DNA from: Methanocella sp. PtaU1.Bin125
Lineage (GTDB): Archaea; Halobacteriota; Methanocellia; Methanocellales; Methanocellaceae
Length of the DNA stretch: 46,314 bases
Assembly (NCBI GenBank): GCA_002067315.1
Contig: MVRA01000058.1
Location: 1-46,314 of the forward strand
Direction of reading: 5' to 3'
The position numbers were made by a program, and so were the translations under genes. How positions within the stretch are numbered: the first letter of the stretch is position 1; each line of letters starts with the position of its first letter. Shown piece by piece: positions 39,492-46,314 of this stretch. A model generated the notes under the pieces. That model was not told where the DNA came from. It saw nothing but the letters and a program-made list of their open reading frames with translations, and searched no databases.

Positions 39492-39794
39492 ATGATCGTC
39501 AGGATGAGCGACAATGGCGCGTCCGTGCGGCTGAAGCTGCGCGAAAAGCTGGAGGTCCGCCTGCCGGAGAGCCAGGTCTCGGGCTACGTCTGGGAATACA
39601 AAGAAGGCTGCCCGGTCCTGCGGCTGGACGACTCGGACTACGCCGAGCGGGGCCCGGCCAGGTTCAACGGCCTGGGGGAGCGGTCCTGGCATTTCGCGGC
39701 CGTGGCTACCGGCCGGTGCATACTCAATTTTTACCTGGTGCGGCCCTGGTCCGCGCCCTCGCTGGAGTTCAGCGTCGAAGCCGACGTCCGCTAA
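39492..39794 (+). CDS. Chagasin-like (I42) cysteine protease inhibitor homologue
   Basis: 100 residues, beta-rich. LREKLEVRLPESQVSGYVWEY corresponds to the first inhibitory loop (usually NPTTGY), GLGERSWHFAAVATGRCILNF to the second, and RPW near the end to the third. The normal TTG part of the first loop is changed to QVS. No signal peptide is seen, so it may act inside the cell. ATG 39492 lies about 35 nt after atatatg; an upstream GTG 39465 and a downstream ATG 39504 are alternatives. Confidence 0.65.
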   Translation: MIVRMSDNGASVRLKLREKLEVRLPESQVSGYVWEYKEGCPVLRLDDSDYAERGPARFNGLGERSWHFAAVATGRCILNFYLVRPWSAPSLEFSVEADVR

Positions 39795-39896
39795 CGACCC
39801 GCCCCCCCCATCGAAGCGATCGCGGCAGGGCAGCTTATTTATAGTTCGCATTTTAATAGCGGTTAATATTATTGCGAATACTCCGGAGGGTAACGG

Positions 39897-40583
39897 GTGA
39901 CATCGGGAAACAGACGATTGGTGATCGCTTTCGCGCTGGCCGCTCTGGCGATGGCGGCCGCCGGCTGCGTGAGCGGAGGGCAGAGCACTCCGGGGGTTCC
40001 GACGGCAACGCCGACGCAGGGGACGAACGCATCAGCCTCCCCCGTGACGGCCGCCCTCCCGCCGATGGAAGAGGAGACGGCGTGGTACCCGGCCGCGGAA
40101 GCGGCCGCTAAAGCCTGGCAGAGCGACGCCGCGTTTATCCTGGCGACGGGTAATAACATGGCCCCTAACGGCACTGCGCTCCCGATCGACGGGCGGTCAT
40201 GGCAGTGGACCTATCGCTTCGTATCGCCGGCCGCCGCGCAGATTTACACGGTCGGGCTCAAGGACGGGAAGATCGTTTCGAACAGCACGTCTGACCTGTG
40301 GGATAACGTCACGCCCAGCAACAGCATGATCAATCAATACGCGGGCCTCTACGGGTTCGACGAGCGCAAGATCGATTGCCCGCAGGCCATCAGGACGGCG
40401 AGCGCACAATACAGGGATTTGACCGGCAGCGATCCCGAAGGGCTGGTCACTTACGCACTGCTTAACAGCAAAGACGGCAAAACGAACGTCCGGAGCATGT
40501 ACTGGAAGATGACGTTTCATAAAGACGACAGGCAAATCCCGGTCAAGGTCGACGCCCTGACCGGAAGCGTCATCGCCTGGTAG
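39897..40583 (+). CDS. Lipoprotein of unknown function
   Basis: 228 residues. N-terminal signal with lipobox AAAGC (C24), then a Ser/Thr/Pro linker and a globular domain. The domain has a PepSY-like feel (SWQWTYRFVSPAAAQIYTVGLKDGKI, QIPVKVDALTGSVIAW) but this is not certain. Anchored to the outside of the membrane. GTG 39897 is preceded by ggaggg 6 nt upstream. Confidence 0.8.
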   Translation: MTSGNRRLVIAFALAALAMAAAGCVSGGQSTPGVPTATPTQGTNASASPVTAALPPMEEETAWYPAAEAAAKAWQSDAAFILATGNNMAPNGTALPIDGRSWQWTYRFVSPAAAQIYTVGLKDGKIVSNSTSDLWDNVTPSNSMINQYAGLYGFDERKIDCPQAIRTASAQYRDLTGSDPEGLVTYALLNSKDGKTNVRSMYWKMTFHKDDRQIPVKVDALTGSVIAW

Positions 40584-40986
40584 CCCTTCCGGCCACAGCG
40601 ATGCATGGATATGCGTGGTATCGACAGGTAAAGCCGGGAAAATCCCGGCCTTCGGACATTGATGATTCGATCGGCAGCCGGGCCAATGCTAAAAGTCGTC
40701 GGTCATGATGACGCTGCCATGCCGGCCGTGCAGAGAAAATGGAAAGTTATTTATAGAAGTGTATTCTCATATTTCACCGCAATGCCCGCACGGCGGATAC
40801 AGTTATCCAGGCGGGCGTTGACATGTGCACAATGATCGATTTCCGACCGGCGTGACTGAAAATCCCTGTATGCTAACGGCCTTATGGGGCTTGAGGGCAA
40901 GCAGGGCGGTCGTAAATTATATATAGAATTACAAGCACATAAATGCCTGCTACACAGGTTACTTCACATTTAAGGAGGTTACAGAT
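40584..40986. other. Long leader/promoter region of the thermosome gene
   Basis: No protein gene supported. It contains a possible upstream TATA (ttatttatag, 40747-40756) followed 26 nt later by a 17-codon ORF (ATG 40782), which may be noise. A strong TATA (40914-40925) and a full Shine-Dalgarno lie directly before the thermosome. cgggaaaatcccg (40637-40649) is a small hairpin. Confidence 0.5.
40914..40925 (+). promoter_or_regulatory. TATA box of the thermosome gene
   Basis: aaattatatata, about 62-73 nt before the start codon. With transcription starting about 25 nt later, the mRNA has a leader of around 40 nt that holds the aaggaggt site at 40971-40978. Confidence 0.7.
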
Positions 40987-42636
40987 TTGGCACAGCAACA
41001 GACTGGTCAACCAGTGATTATCTTAAGGGAAGGCTCCACCCGGACGAGGGGCCGCGACGCTCAGGGTATGAACCTCATGGCCGCGAGGGCCGTGGCCGAG
41101 GCCGTCAGGACGACGCTCGGGCCGAAGGGCATGGACAAGATGCTCGTGGACTCCCTCGGGGACGTCGTGATCACCAACGACGGCGTGACAATCCTCAAGG
41201 AAATGGACATCGAGCACCCCGCTGCGAAGATGATCGTGGAGATCGCCAAGACCCAGGACGACGAGGTCGGCGACGGGACGACGACGGCGGTCGTGCTCGC
41301 GGGCGAGCTGCTCAAGAAGTCCGAGGCCCTCCTGGACCAGGACGTCCACCCCACCGTGATCGCGTCCGGCTACAGGCAGGCGGCGGCCAAGGCAAGGGAA
41401 ATCCTCAACAACCTCGCGTTCGACGTCTCGGTCAAGGATGAGACCCTGCTCAAGGAGTTCGCGATCACCGCGATGACGGGCAAGGGCGCCGAGGCCGTGG
41501 GCAATAAGCTGGCCGACCTGATCGTCAAGGCGGTCAAGGCTGTCGTAGACGAGAACGGCAAGGTCGACGTCGACGACGTCAAGGTCGAGAAGAAGGTCGG
41601 CGGCACGATCGGGGACAGCGAGCTCATCGAGGGCATCGTGGTCGACAAGGAAAGGATTCACCCGAACATGCCGAAGACCGTGAAGAACGCGAAGATCGCG
41701 CTGCTCGACTGCCCGCTGGAGATCGAGAAGACCGAGATCGACGCCAAGATCGAGATCACCAGCCCCGACCAGCTCCAGAGCTTCCTGGACCAGGAAGAGA
41801 AGATGCTCAAGGACATGGTCGACAAGATCAAGAAGACCGGCGCCACCGTCGTCTTCTGCCAGAAGGGCGTGGACGACCTCGTGCAGCACTACCTGGCGAA
41901 GGCCGGCATCCTGGCCGCCCGCCGGGTGAAGGAGTCTGACCTCAAGAAGCTGGCCAAGAGCACCGGCGCCCGCGTGAGCACCAGCGTGGACGAGCTGTCG
42001 AAGAGCGACCTCGGCGACGCCGGCCTCGTGGAAGAGCGCAAGATCGGCGACGAGAACATGATCTTCGTCGAGAAGTGCAAGGACCCGAAGGCAGTCAGCA
42101 TGATCCTCCGCGGCGGCACCGAGCACGTGGTCGACGAGCTGGAACGCGCCGTGCACGATGCGCTCCGCGTCGTGGGCGTAGTCGTCGAAGACAAGAAGTA
42201 CGTCGTGGGCGGCGGCGCCTGCGAGGTCGAGCTCGCGCTCCGGCTGAAGGAGTTCGCGTCGACCGTCGGCGGCAGAGAGCAGCTCGCTATCGAGGCATTC
42301 GCGGAGGCCATGGAGGTCATCCCGAGGACCCTCGCCGAGAACGCCGGCCTGGACCCGATCGACACGCTCGTCAGCCTGCGCAGCAAGCACGAGGGCAAGA
42401 ACCCGATGAAGACCGCGGGCATCAACGTCTTCACCGGCGACGCCGTGGACATGAAGAAGGAGAAGGTCGTCGAGCCCCTCCGCGTCAAGACCCAGGCCGT
42501 CAGCGGCGCCAGCGAGGCTGCCGTCATGATCCTGCGGATCGACGACGTCATTGCGGCCAGCAAGCTCAGCGGCGGCAAGGGCGGTGCCCCGGGCATGGGC
42601 CCCGGCGGCATGGGCGAGATGGACATGGGAATGTAA
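40987..42636 (+). CDS. thsA: Thermosome subunit (group II chaperonin)
   Basis: 549 residues. Folds proteins in an ATP-driven double ring. [10 protein letters not shown] (44-53), [13 protein letters not shown] (58-70), GDGTTT (95-100, catalytic Asp), [15 protein letters not shown], and the Gly/Met-rich tail ([18 protein letters not shown]) are family hallmarks. It starts with TTG at 40987, set by the Shine-Dalgarno aaggaggt 8 nt upstream. Very high GC at third positions fits strong expression. No second subunit gene nearby. Confidence 0.97.
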   Translation: MAQQQTGQPVIILREGSTRTRGRDAQGMNLMAARAVAEAVRTTLGPKGMDKMLVDSLGDVVITNDGVTILKEMDIEHPAAKMIVEIAKTQDDEVGDGTTTAVVLAGELLKKSEALLDQDVHPTVIASGYRQAAAKAREILNNLAFDVSVKDETLLKEFAITAMTGKGAEAVGNKLADLIVKAVKAVVDENGKVDVDDVKVEKKVGGTIGDSELIEGIVVDKERIHPNMPKTVKNAKIALLDCPLEIEKTEIDAKIEITSPDQLQSFLDQEEKMLKDMVDKIKKTGATVVFCQKGVDDLVQHYLAKAGILAARRVKESDLKKLAKSTGARVSTSVDELSKSDLGDAGLVEERKIGDENMIFVEKCKDPKAVSMILRGGTEHVVDELERAVHDALRVVGVVVEDKKYVVGGGACEVELALRLKEFASTVGGREQLAIEAFAEAMEVIPRTLAENAGLDPIDTLVSLRSKHEGKNPMKTAGINVFTGDAVDMKKEKVVEPLRVKTQAVSGASEAAVMILRIDDVIAASKLSGGKGGAPGMGPGGMGEMDMGM

Positions 42637-42936
42637 AATCACAAAGGCACGAAGGGTGCGAAGACACGAAGATGGGTGTCTGAGCTCCCTTTTCTTTTCT
42701 ATTTTCTTTCTAACGCTGATACTGCATAATCTGAACAGCCCGGGCTATCTATCTCATCGCCGTTGCCCGCTCGCGCGCACGCGTGCGCGCCAGGGGTGGG
42801 GGGTGGGGCCACAGGTTTCCGGCCGAAGGCCGTATAAGACCGGCCCTGCGCGCACATTTTCCACCTGACTCTGGCCGGGCGTTCGTGTTAATGCTAAAAA
42901 ATCCTTAAGTAGTTGCCGTCCGACTCGATATTATCC
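42637..42936. other. Terminator-like and GC-alternating spacer
   Basis: After the thermosome stop comes a gacac...gtgtc hairpin region (42662-42682), then a pyrimidine tract with several T-runs (42688-42710) suited to archaeal termination. Further on lies a gcgcgcacgcgtgcgcgcc palindrome and G-runs (42772-42812). No gene seen. Confidence 0.5.
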
Positions 42937-43887
42937 ATGAGATATTATATTTACACGATGGTTATCTTCCTGTTACTATTAATGGCACCCGGCGTGGTGG
43001 CAGCCGGCGGCCCGGCCGTGACTGTACCGGTCCCGTCAACGTACATGCTCTCGGGATCGGCGAAAGCGACGGACGACGGCTCGAACATGTACTCACCCGG
43101 CCCCGGCCCGATCACGTTCTCCCGGCACGGCGAGGCGCTGTACGTCCGGGTGCCTGCGCCTGCCTGCAACGGCACGCGGCTGATATCCCTCGAGGACCGG
43201 GAGACCGGCATCGTCTTCCGCAACAACACGATGCTGCTGCCACCCGGCAGCGGCGAGCAGGCCGGGAGCCTCGTAGTCACCACCGGCAACCTCTCCGCGG
43301 AGAGCGACGGCTATGCCGGGCAGGTCACCGGGCTCGAGCTCCGCCTGACCGGGGGACAGGCCATGGCCGGTGGCACGAACTATACCGCCGGCGCCATCAT
43401 ATTGCTACGGGACCTGACGGGAGGAGGCGGATACCGTGTCTCGTTCGCAGACGATGGCACCGTCGAGGAAGCGATCACCTCTGAACTCGAAGCCCGGGGC
43501 CGGGCAATAGCGGCCATATCCCCTGTCTTCTCGATCGAAGGCACCACCCCGGCCAGCGAAGACGCCGCCGGCTATCTCATCGTCACCATCCTGGCGACGG
43601 ACGACGAGCCCGGGACGTATGACGCGAGCAACACTACACTGTATCGCTATAAAGACAGCAGGCTCTCTGCTTTCAAGCCGCAGGTCATCAGGGCGAAAAA
43701 CGGCACCATGTGCCAGGCGATCGTTTCAGGCACGGGACAGTTCGCACTCGTCGCGGCCCGGCCGCCCGGCAGCGAGGAAACCGGGGCATCCGTGACGGAC
43801 GCGGGAAGCCTGGCGATCATCGGCGGGGTCATGGCCATCCTGTTGCTTGCCCTCGCCGCTATGGTCCGGCGCGTGACAAAGCGATGA
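42937..43887 (+). CDS. Secreted, C-terminally anchored surface protein
   Basis: 316 residues. Signal peptide 1-23, an extracellular region with many N-glycosylation sequons (NGT, NNT, NLS, NYT, NTT), and a C-terminal span (about 290-311) ending VRRVTKR. The middle is beta-rich. No family recognised. ATG 42937 with a TATA-like ccttaag about 33 nt upstream; a TTG 24 nt earlier is possible but unnecessary. The stop lies 41 nt before the AIM24-like ATG, so the two are probably co-transcribed. Confidence 0.8.
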   Translation: MRYYIYTMVIFLLLLMAPGVVAAGGPAVTVPVPSTYMLSGSAKATDDGSNMYSPGPGPITFSRHGEALYVRVPAPACNGTRLISLEDRETGIVFRNNTMLLPPGSGEQAGSLVVTTGNLSAESDGYAGQVTGLELRLTGGQAMAGGTNYTAGAIILLRDLTGGGGYRVSFADDGTVEEAITSELEARGRAIAAISPVFSIEGTTPASEDAAGYLIVTILATDDEPGTYDASNTTLYRYKDSRLSAFKPQVIRAKNGTMCQAIVSGTGQFALVAARPPGSEETGASVTDAGSLAIIGGVMAILLLALAAMVRRVTKR

Positions 43888-43928
43888 GTATTTTTACCGT
43901 CGCAGGGATATATCATGGGGCTTCGCAC

Positions 43929-44609
43929 ATGAAGTACAACATCCTATACAGGCCGGTCTACTCGCTGCTGGAAGTCGAGATGCAGCAGGGCGAGTCGATC
44001 AGCGCCGAGGCGGGCGCCATGGTCACCATGTCGCCATCGATCGAGATACAGACCACCGCGAGGGGCGGGATCCTCTCCTCGCTGAAGCGGTCCGTGCTGG
44101 GCGGCGAATCGTTCTTCCAGAACACCTACACGTGCCGACAGGGCGCGGGCCTCGTCACCTTCGGCCCGTCGTATATGGGCGACGTGGAGCAGATACCGAT
44201 GAACGGCGAGTGGTTCGTGCAGAGCGGCTCATACCTCGCGTCGACACCGAACCTCGGCATCGACACCCAGTTCCAGGGGCTGAAGGGCCTGTTCTCCGGG
44301 GAGCACCTGTTCTTCCTCCGCGTGTACGGCCAGGGCGACCTGTTCATCTCGTCCTTCGGCGCCATCCACGCGATCGACCTGAAGCAGGGCGAGGACGTGC
44401 GCGTCGACACGGGCAACCTCGTCGCCTTCCAGCGCGGCATCAACTACTCGGTGGAGAAGGTGGGAGGGATCAAGTCCACGTTCCTGAGCGGCGAAGGGCT
44501 GGTGCTCCGGCTCCGGGGCCCGGGCAGAGTCTACATCCAGACCCGGTCGCCGGGCACCTTCGTGGGGTGGCTGTACCCGCTGCTGCCCAAGCCACAAAGC
44601 AACCACTAA
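43929..44609 (+). CDS. AIM24 / TIGR00266-like protein
   Basis: 226 residues. MKYNILYRPVYSLLEVEMQQGESISAEAGAMVTMSPSIEI followed by SLKRSVLGGESFFQNTY is the classic start of this family, and the glycine-rich beta repeats (TGNLVAFQRGINYSVEKVGG) continue to the end. Function is unresolved; members are linked to membrane or tryptophan-attenuation-like folds. I chose ATG 43929 because it matches the family start; ATG 43884, overlapping the previous stop as ATGA, would add 15 residues. Confidence 0.88.
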   Translation: MKYNILYRPVYSLLEVEMQQGESISAEAGAMVTMSPSIEIQTTARGGILSSLKRSVLGGESFFQNTYTCRQGAGLVTFGPSYMGDVEQIPMNGEWFVQSGSYLASTPNLGIDTQFQGLKGLFSGEHLFFLRVYGQGDLFISSFGAIHAIDLKQGEDVRVDTGNLVAFQRGINYSVEKVGGIKSTFLSGEGLVLRLRGPGRVYIQTRSPGTFVGWLYPLLPKPQSNH

Positions 44610-44627
44610 TCCAGAGACAAGAAGGAC

Positions 44628-44700
44628 ACTAAGGATACGGAGTGCGGACAATATCCTGTCGTTGATGTACGGCCATCGTGGCCCTCCGTACCCTTAGTGC
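44628..44700. repeat. R5 inverted repeat after the AIM24-like gene
   Basis: cactaaggatacggag (44628-44643) pairs with ctccgtacccttagtg (44685-44700) apart from one mismatch, and weaker pairing extends outwards (gagacaagaagg / cctctgtgtc). It lies 18 nt after the stop. It could terminate transcription or be a dispersed element. Confidence 0.75.
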
Positions 44701-44816
44701 CCTCTGTGTCCGATGCGTATTCTGAAGCATCCGGCGCTATCATGCGCTATTTTCCGGATTCACCGTTATGGCCATCACGCGTAGAGTATCACCGGTGATC
44801 TGAAACGGCAGAAACA

Positions 44817-45788
44817 GTGACCGCGTCAGTATCCGGGATGGACCCGGCCACCCGGGCCTTCCTGGACCGGATCAACGGCATGCACGGGCCGGGCATTAAC
44901 GAGATGCCGGCGGAGAAAGGCCGCGTGCTCCTGCGAAAACTGCAGCGCGCCAGCACCCCGATCATACCCGCCGATATAGAGGACCGGGACGTCCCGGGCG
45001 GCCCGGCCGGCCATGTCACGGTCCGGTTTGTCCGGCCGGAGCACAGCGCCGAAACGCTTCCCGTGGCCCTGTACCTGCACGGCGGCGGCTGGGTGATCGG
45101 CGACCGGGATACGCACAGCCGGATCATCCGGGAGATCGCGAACAGGGCAGACGTCGTGGTGGCTTTCGTCGATTACTCCCGGGCCCCGGAGGCGAAGTAC
45201 CCGGTCGCCCTCGAGGAGTCATACGCCGCGATGGAGTACATCGCCCGGCACGGCCGCGACTTTAACGTGGACGGCTCGCGGCTGGCGGTCGTCGGGGACA
45301 GCGTCGGCGGCAACATGGGCCCGGCCCTGTCGCTGCTGGCCCGGCAGAGGGACGGCCCGCGCATCGGCTGCCAGGTGCTGCTGAACCCGGTGACGGACGC
45401 TGGCTTCGACACGCCGTCCTATCGCCAGTTCGCTCGCGGCTACTGGCTGACCCGGGAGGCCATGATGTGGTTCTGGGACCAGTGCATCCCGGATAAAGCG
45501 GTGAGAAGACAGCCGCTGGCGTCGCCGTTGCTGGCGACCGTCGATCAATTGAAAGGTTTCCCGCCGACGCTGGTCGTCACCGGCGAGCTCGACATCCTCC
45601 GGGACGAGGGCGAGGCGTTTGCCCGGAGGCTCGCGGAAGCGGGCGTCGAGACCGTGGCCGTCCGGTTCATCGGGGCCATCCACGACTTCATGATGCTCGA
45701 AGCGCTGGCCGATACGCCCTCCGCCCGGGGCTGCATCGATTTGACATGTGATATGTTGCGCCACACTTTTAAAACAAGGAATGGTTAA
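44817..45788 (+). CDS. HSL-type alpha/beta-hydrolase (esterase/lipase)
   Basis: 323 residues. Oxyanion hole HGGGW, nucleophile Ser in GDSVGG, acid Asp in GELDILRDEGE and catalytic His in IGAIHDF form the hormone-sensitive-lipase family triad. Substrate unknown; such enzymes hydrolyse short acyl esters. The N-terminal cap (1-45) is helical. Start GTG 44817; ATG 44838 (MDPATRAFLD) is also plausible and resembles family starts. The neighbouring genes give no pathway hint. Confidence 0.92.
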   Translation: MTASVSGMDPATRAFLDRINGMHGPGINEMPAEKGRVLLRKLQRASTPIIPADIEDRDVPGGPAGHVTVRFVRPEHSAETLPVALYLHGGGWVIGDRDTHSRIIREIANRADVVVAFVDYSRAPEAKYPVALEESYAAMEYIARHGRDFNVDGSRLAVVGDSVGGNMGPALSLLARQRDGPRIGCQVLLNPVTDAGFDTPSYRQFARGYWLTREAMMWFWDQCIPDKAVRRQPLASPLLATVDQLKGFPPTLVVTGELDILRDEGEAFARRLAEAGVETVAVRFIGAIHDFMMLEALADTPSARGCIDLTCDMLRHTFKTRNG

Positions 45789-46314
45789 AGGCCGCAGAGA
45801 GTCGGTCGATGACCGGGGCCATGGTCAGGTAGAGATGATGAAAAAAGGAGGACTCCACCTCCCATCGTATCGTCAATCCGTACAGCGCTGCGCGCCAGGG
45901 GAGGGAGGGCGGGTATTACGAATGGCCCGCCGGAGGCGGCATGCGACAGGCGCCAGCGCGCCCGCCGGACGAGTTTTTCACAGGAGTCGGTCGATGACCG
46001 GGGTTTTGGTCAGGTATGGAATAATGAAAACCAGGAAGGGCTATCATCGTCGGCGGGCGAGCGCTCGCGCGCGCGACCGACGCGCAGGCGTCCCGTATTA
46101 GCGGGAGGGCGGGCAGTACGAAAGGTCCGCTGAAGGCGGCTTGCGACACATGCCAGCGCGCAGGCTTCACAATCGCCGATCGAGCCAGGCTTTGAATAAG
46201 TTTTTCATGAGAGAGTCGAGTCGATGACCAGGGGTTTTGGTCAGGTATTAATGATGAAAAACAGGACCGGTCAATCGCCAGTGGCCGGTCGCGCGCTTGC
46301 GCGCCAGGGGCGGG
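45789..46314. repeat. R6 long tandem repeat array, running off the window
   Basis: A unit beginning gtcggtcgatgaccgggg is found near 45801 and 45986, and in altered form (gtcgatgaccagggg) at 46220. Each is followed by ggtcaggta...atgaaaa. Between them two copies of a second block (gggagggcggg..tacgaa.gg.ccgc.g..ggcgg..tgcgaca) occur near 45900 and 46100. Spacing is 185 and about 230 bp. The array continues past the end. No gene is visible; the open frames here are low-complexity. Confidence 0.8.

Noticed and set aside
40782-40835. 17-codon ORF behind a TATA-like box before the thermosome
   Set aside because: Too short and without any comparative support to call a gene.
41023-42642. Minus-strand ORF of 539 codons opposite the thermosome
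   Set aside because: Produced by strong third-position GC bias of the thermosome gene; no motifs.
45748-46101. ORF of 117 codons in the terminal repeat array
   Set aside because: Composed of repeat units with no conserved coding signal; Arg-rich low complexity.
45789-46314. Possible CRISPR array
   Set aside because: Units are near 200 bp with irregular spacing and imperfect copies; no 25-37 bp repeat with regular spacers, and no cas genes.

Overview
The window looks like chromosomal DNA of a GC-rich methanogenic-type euryarchaeon. A Methanocella/Methanosarcinales-like lineage is my best guess, but no marker here fixes the genus. Archaeal hallmarks are a thermosome subunit, an Orc1/Cdc6 initiator, a tRNA-Met with a bulge-helix-bulge intron, archaeal-type dUTPase, DUF2111 and DUF4013 proteins, and many TATA boxes 24-29 nt before start codons (leaderless mRNAs). 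Internal operon genes instead use Shine-Dalgarno sites or 4-nt stop/start overlaps.

Layout. 1-2258: an IS1182-like element (407-2101) sitting at the centre of a palindromic repeat. 2259-5736: a three-gene operon of a zinc-ribbon membrane protein, a DUF2207-like membrane protein ending in a cysteine/alanine tail, and a radical SAM/SPASM enzyme; this is the most interesting system in the window. 5771-10652: a COG0170-like lipid kinase and purM, a YVTN beta-propeller, two tiny four-cysteine proteins, and aspartate kinase with tandem hairpins at its 3' end. 10836-14610: ABC exporter pair, small SH3-like protein, thiD, DUF998 protein. 14765-16428: a second IS1182-like element with perfect 16-bp ends and a 4-bp target duplication. 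16430-18300: palindromes, the intron-containing tRNA-Met, rpiA and nested repeats. 18306-25869: two DUF2111 paralogues, MarC, an orphan receiver protein, ilvD, moaA, a DUF3795-like cysteine-rich protein and a nif3-SWIM-nifX-like operon.

25870-36128: orc1/cdc6 with a dyad-rich upstream region, a ferredoxin-type protein, DUF4013, trmO-like and dut, a PAS histidine kinase, a peroxiredoxin, a processive glycosyltransferase, a diadenylate-cyclase-like protein with altered motifs, and GtrA. 36151-46314: hisH with a PAPS-reductase-like multidomain protein, small membrane proteins, a chagasin-like inhibitor, a lipoprotein, the thermosome, a surface protein with an AIM24-like protein, an HSL-type esterase, and a tandem-repeat tract that runs off the window.

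A second theme is the intergenic space. It carries several families of long imperfect palindromes: R1, 123 bp with perfect 23-bp ends; R2, about 285 bp, filling the gap between the stop codons of convergent genes twice; R3 and R4; plus tandem arrays. The repeats are nested in each other and interrupted by an IS, which points to an active population of small non-coding elements.
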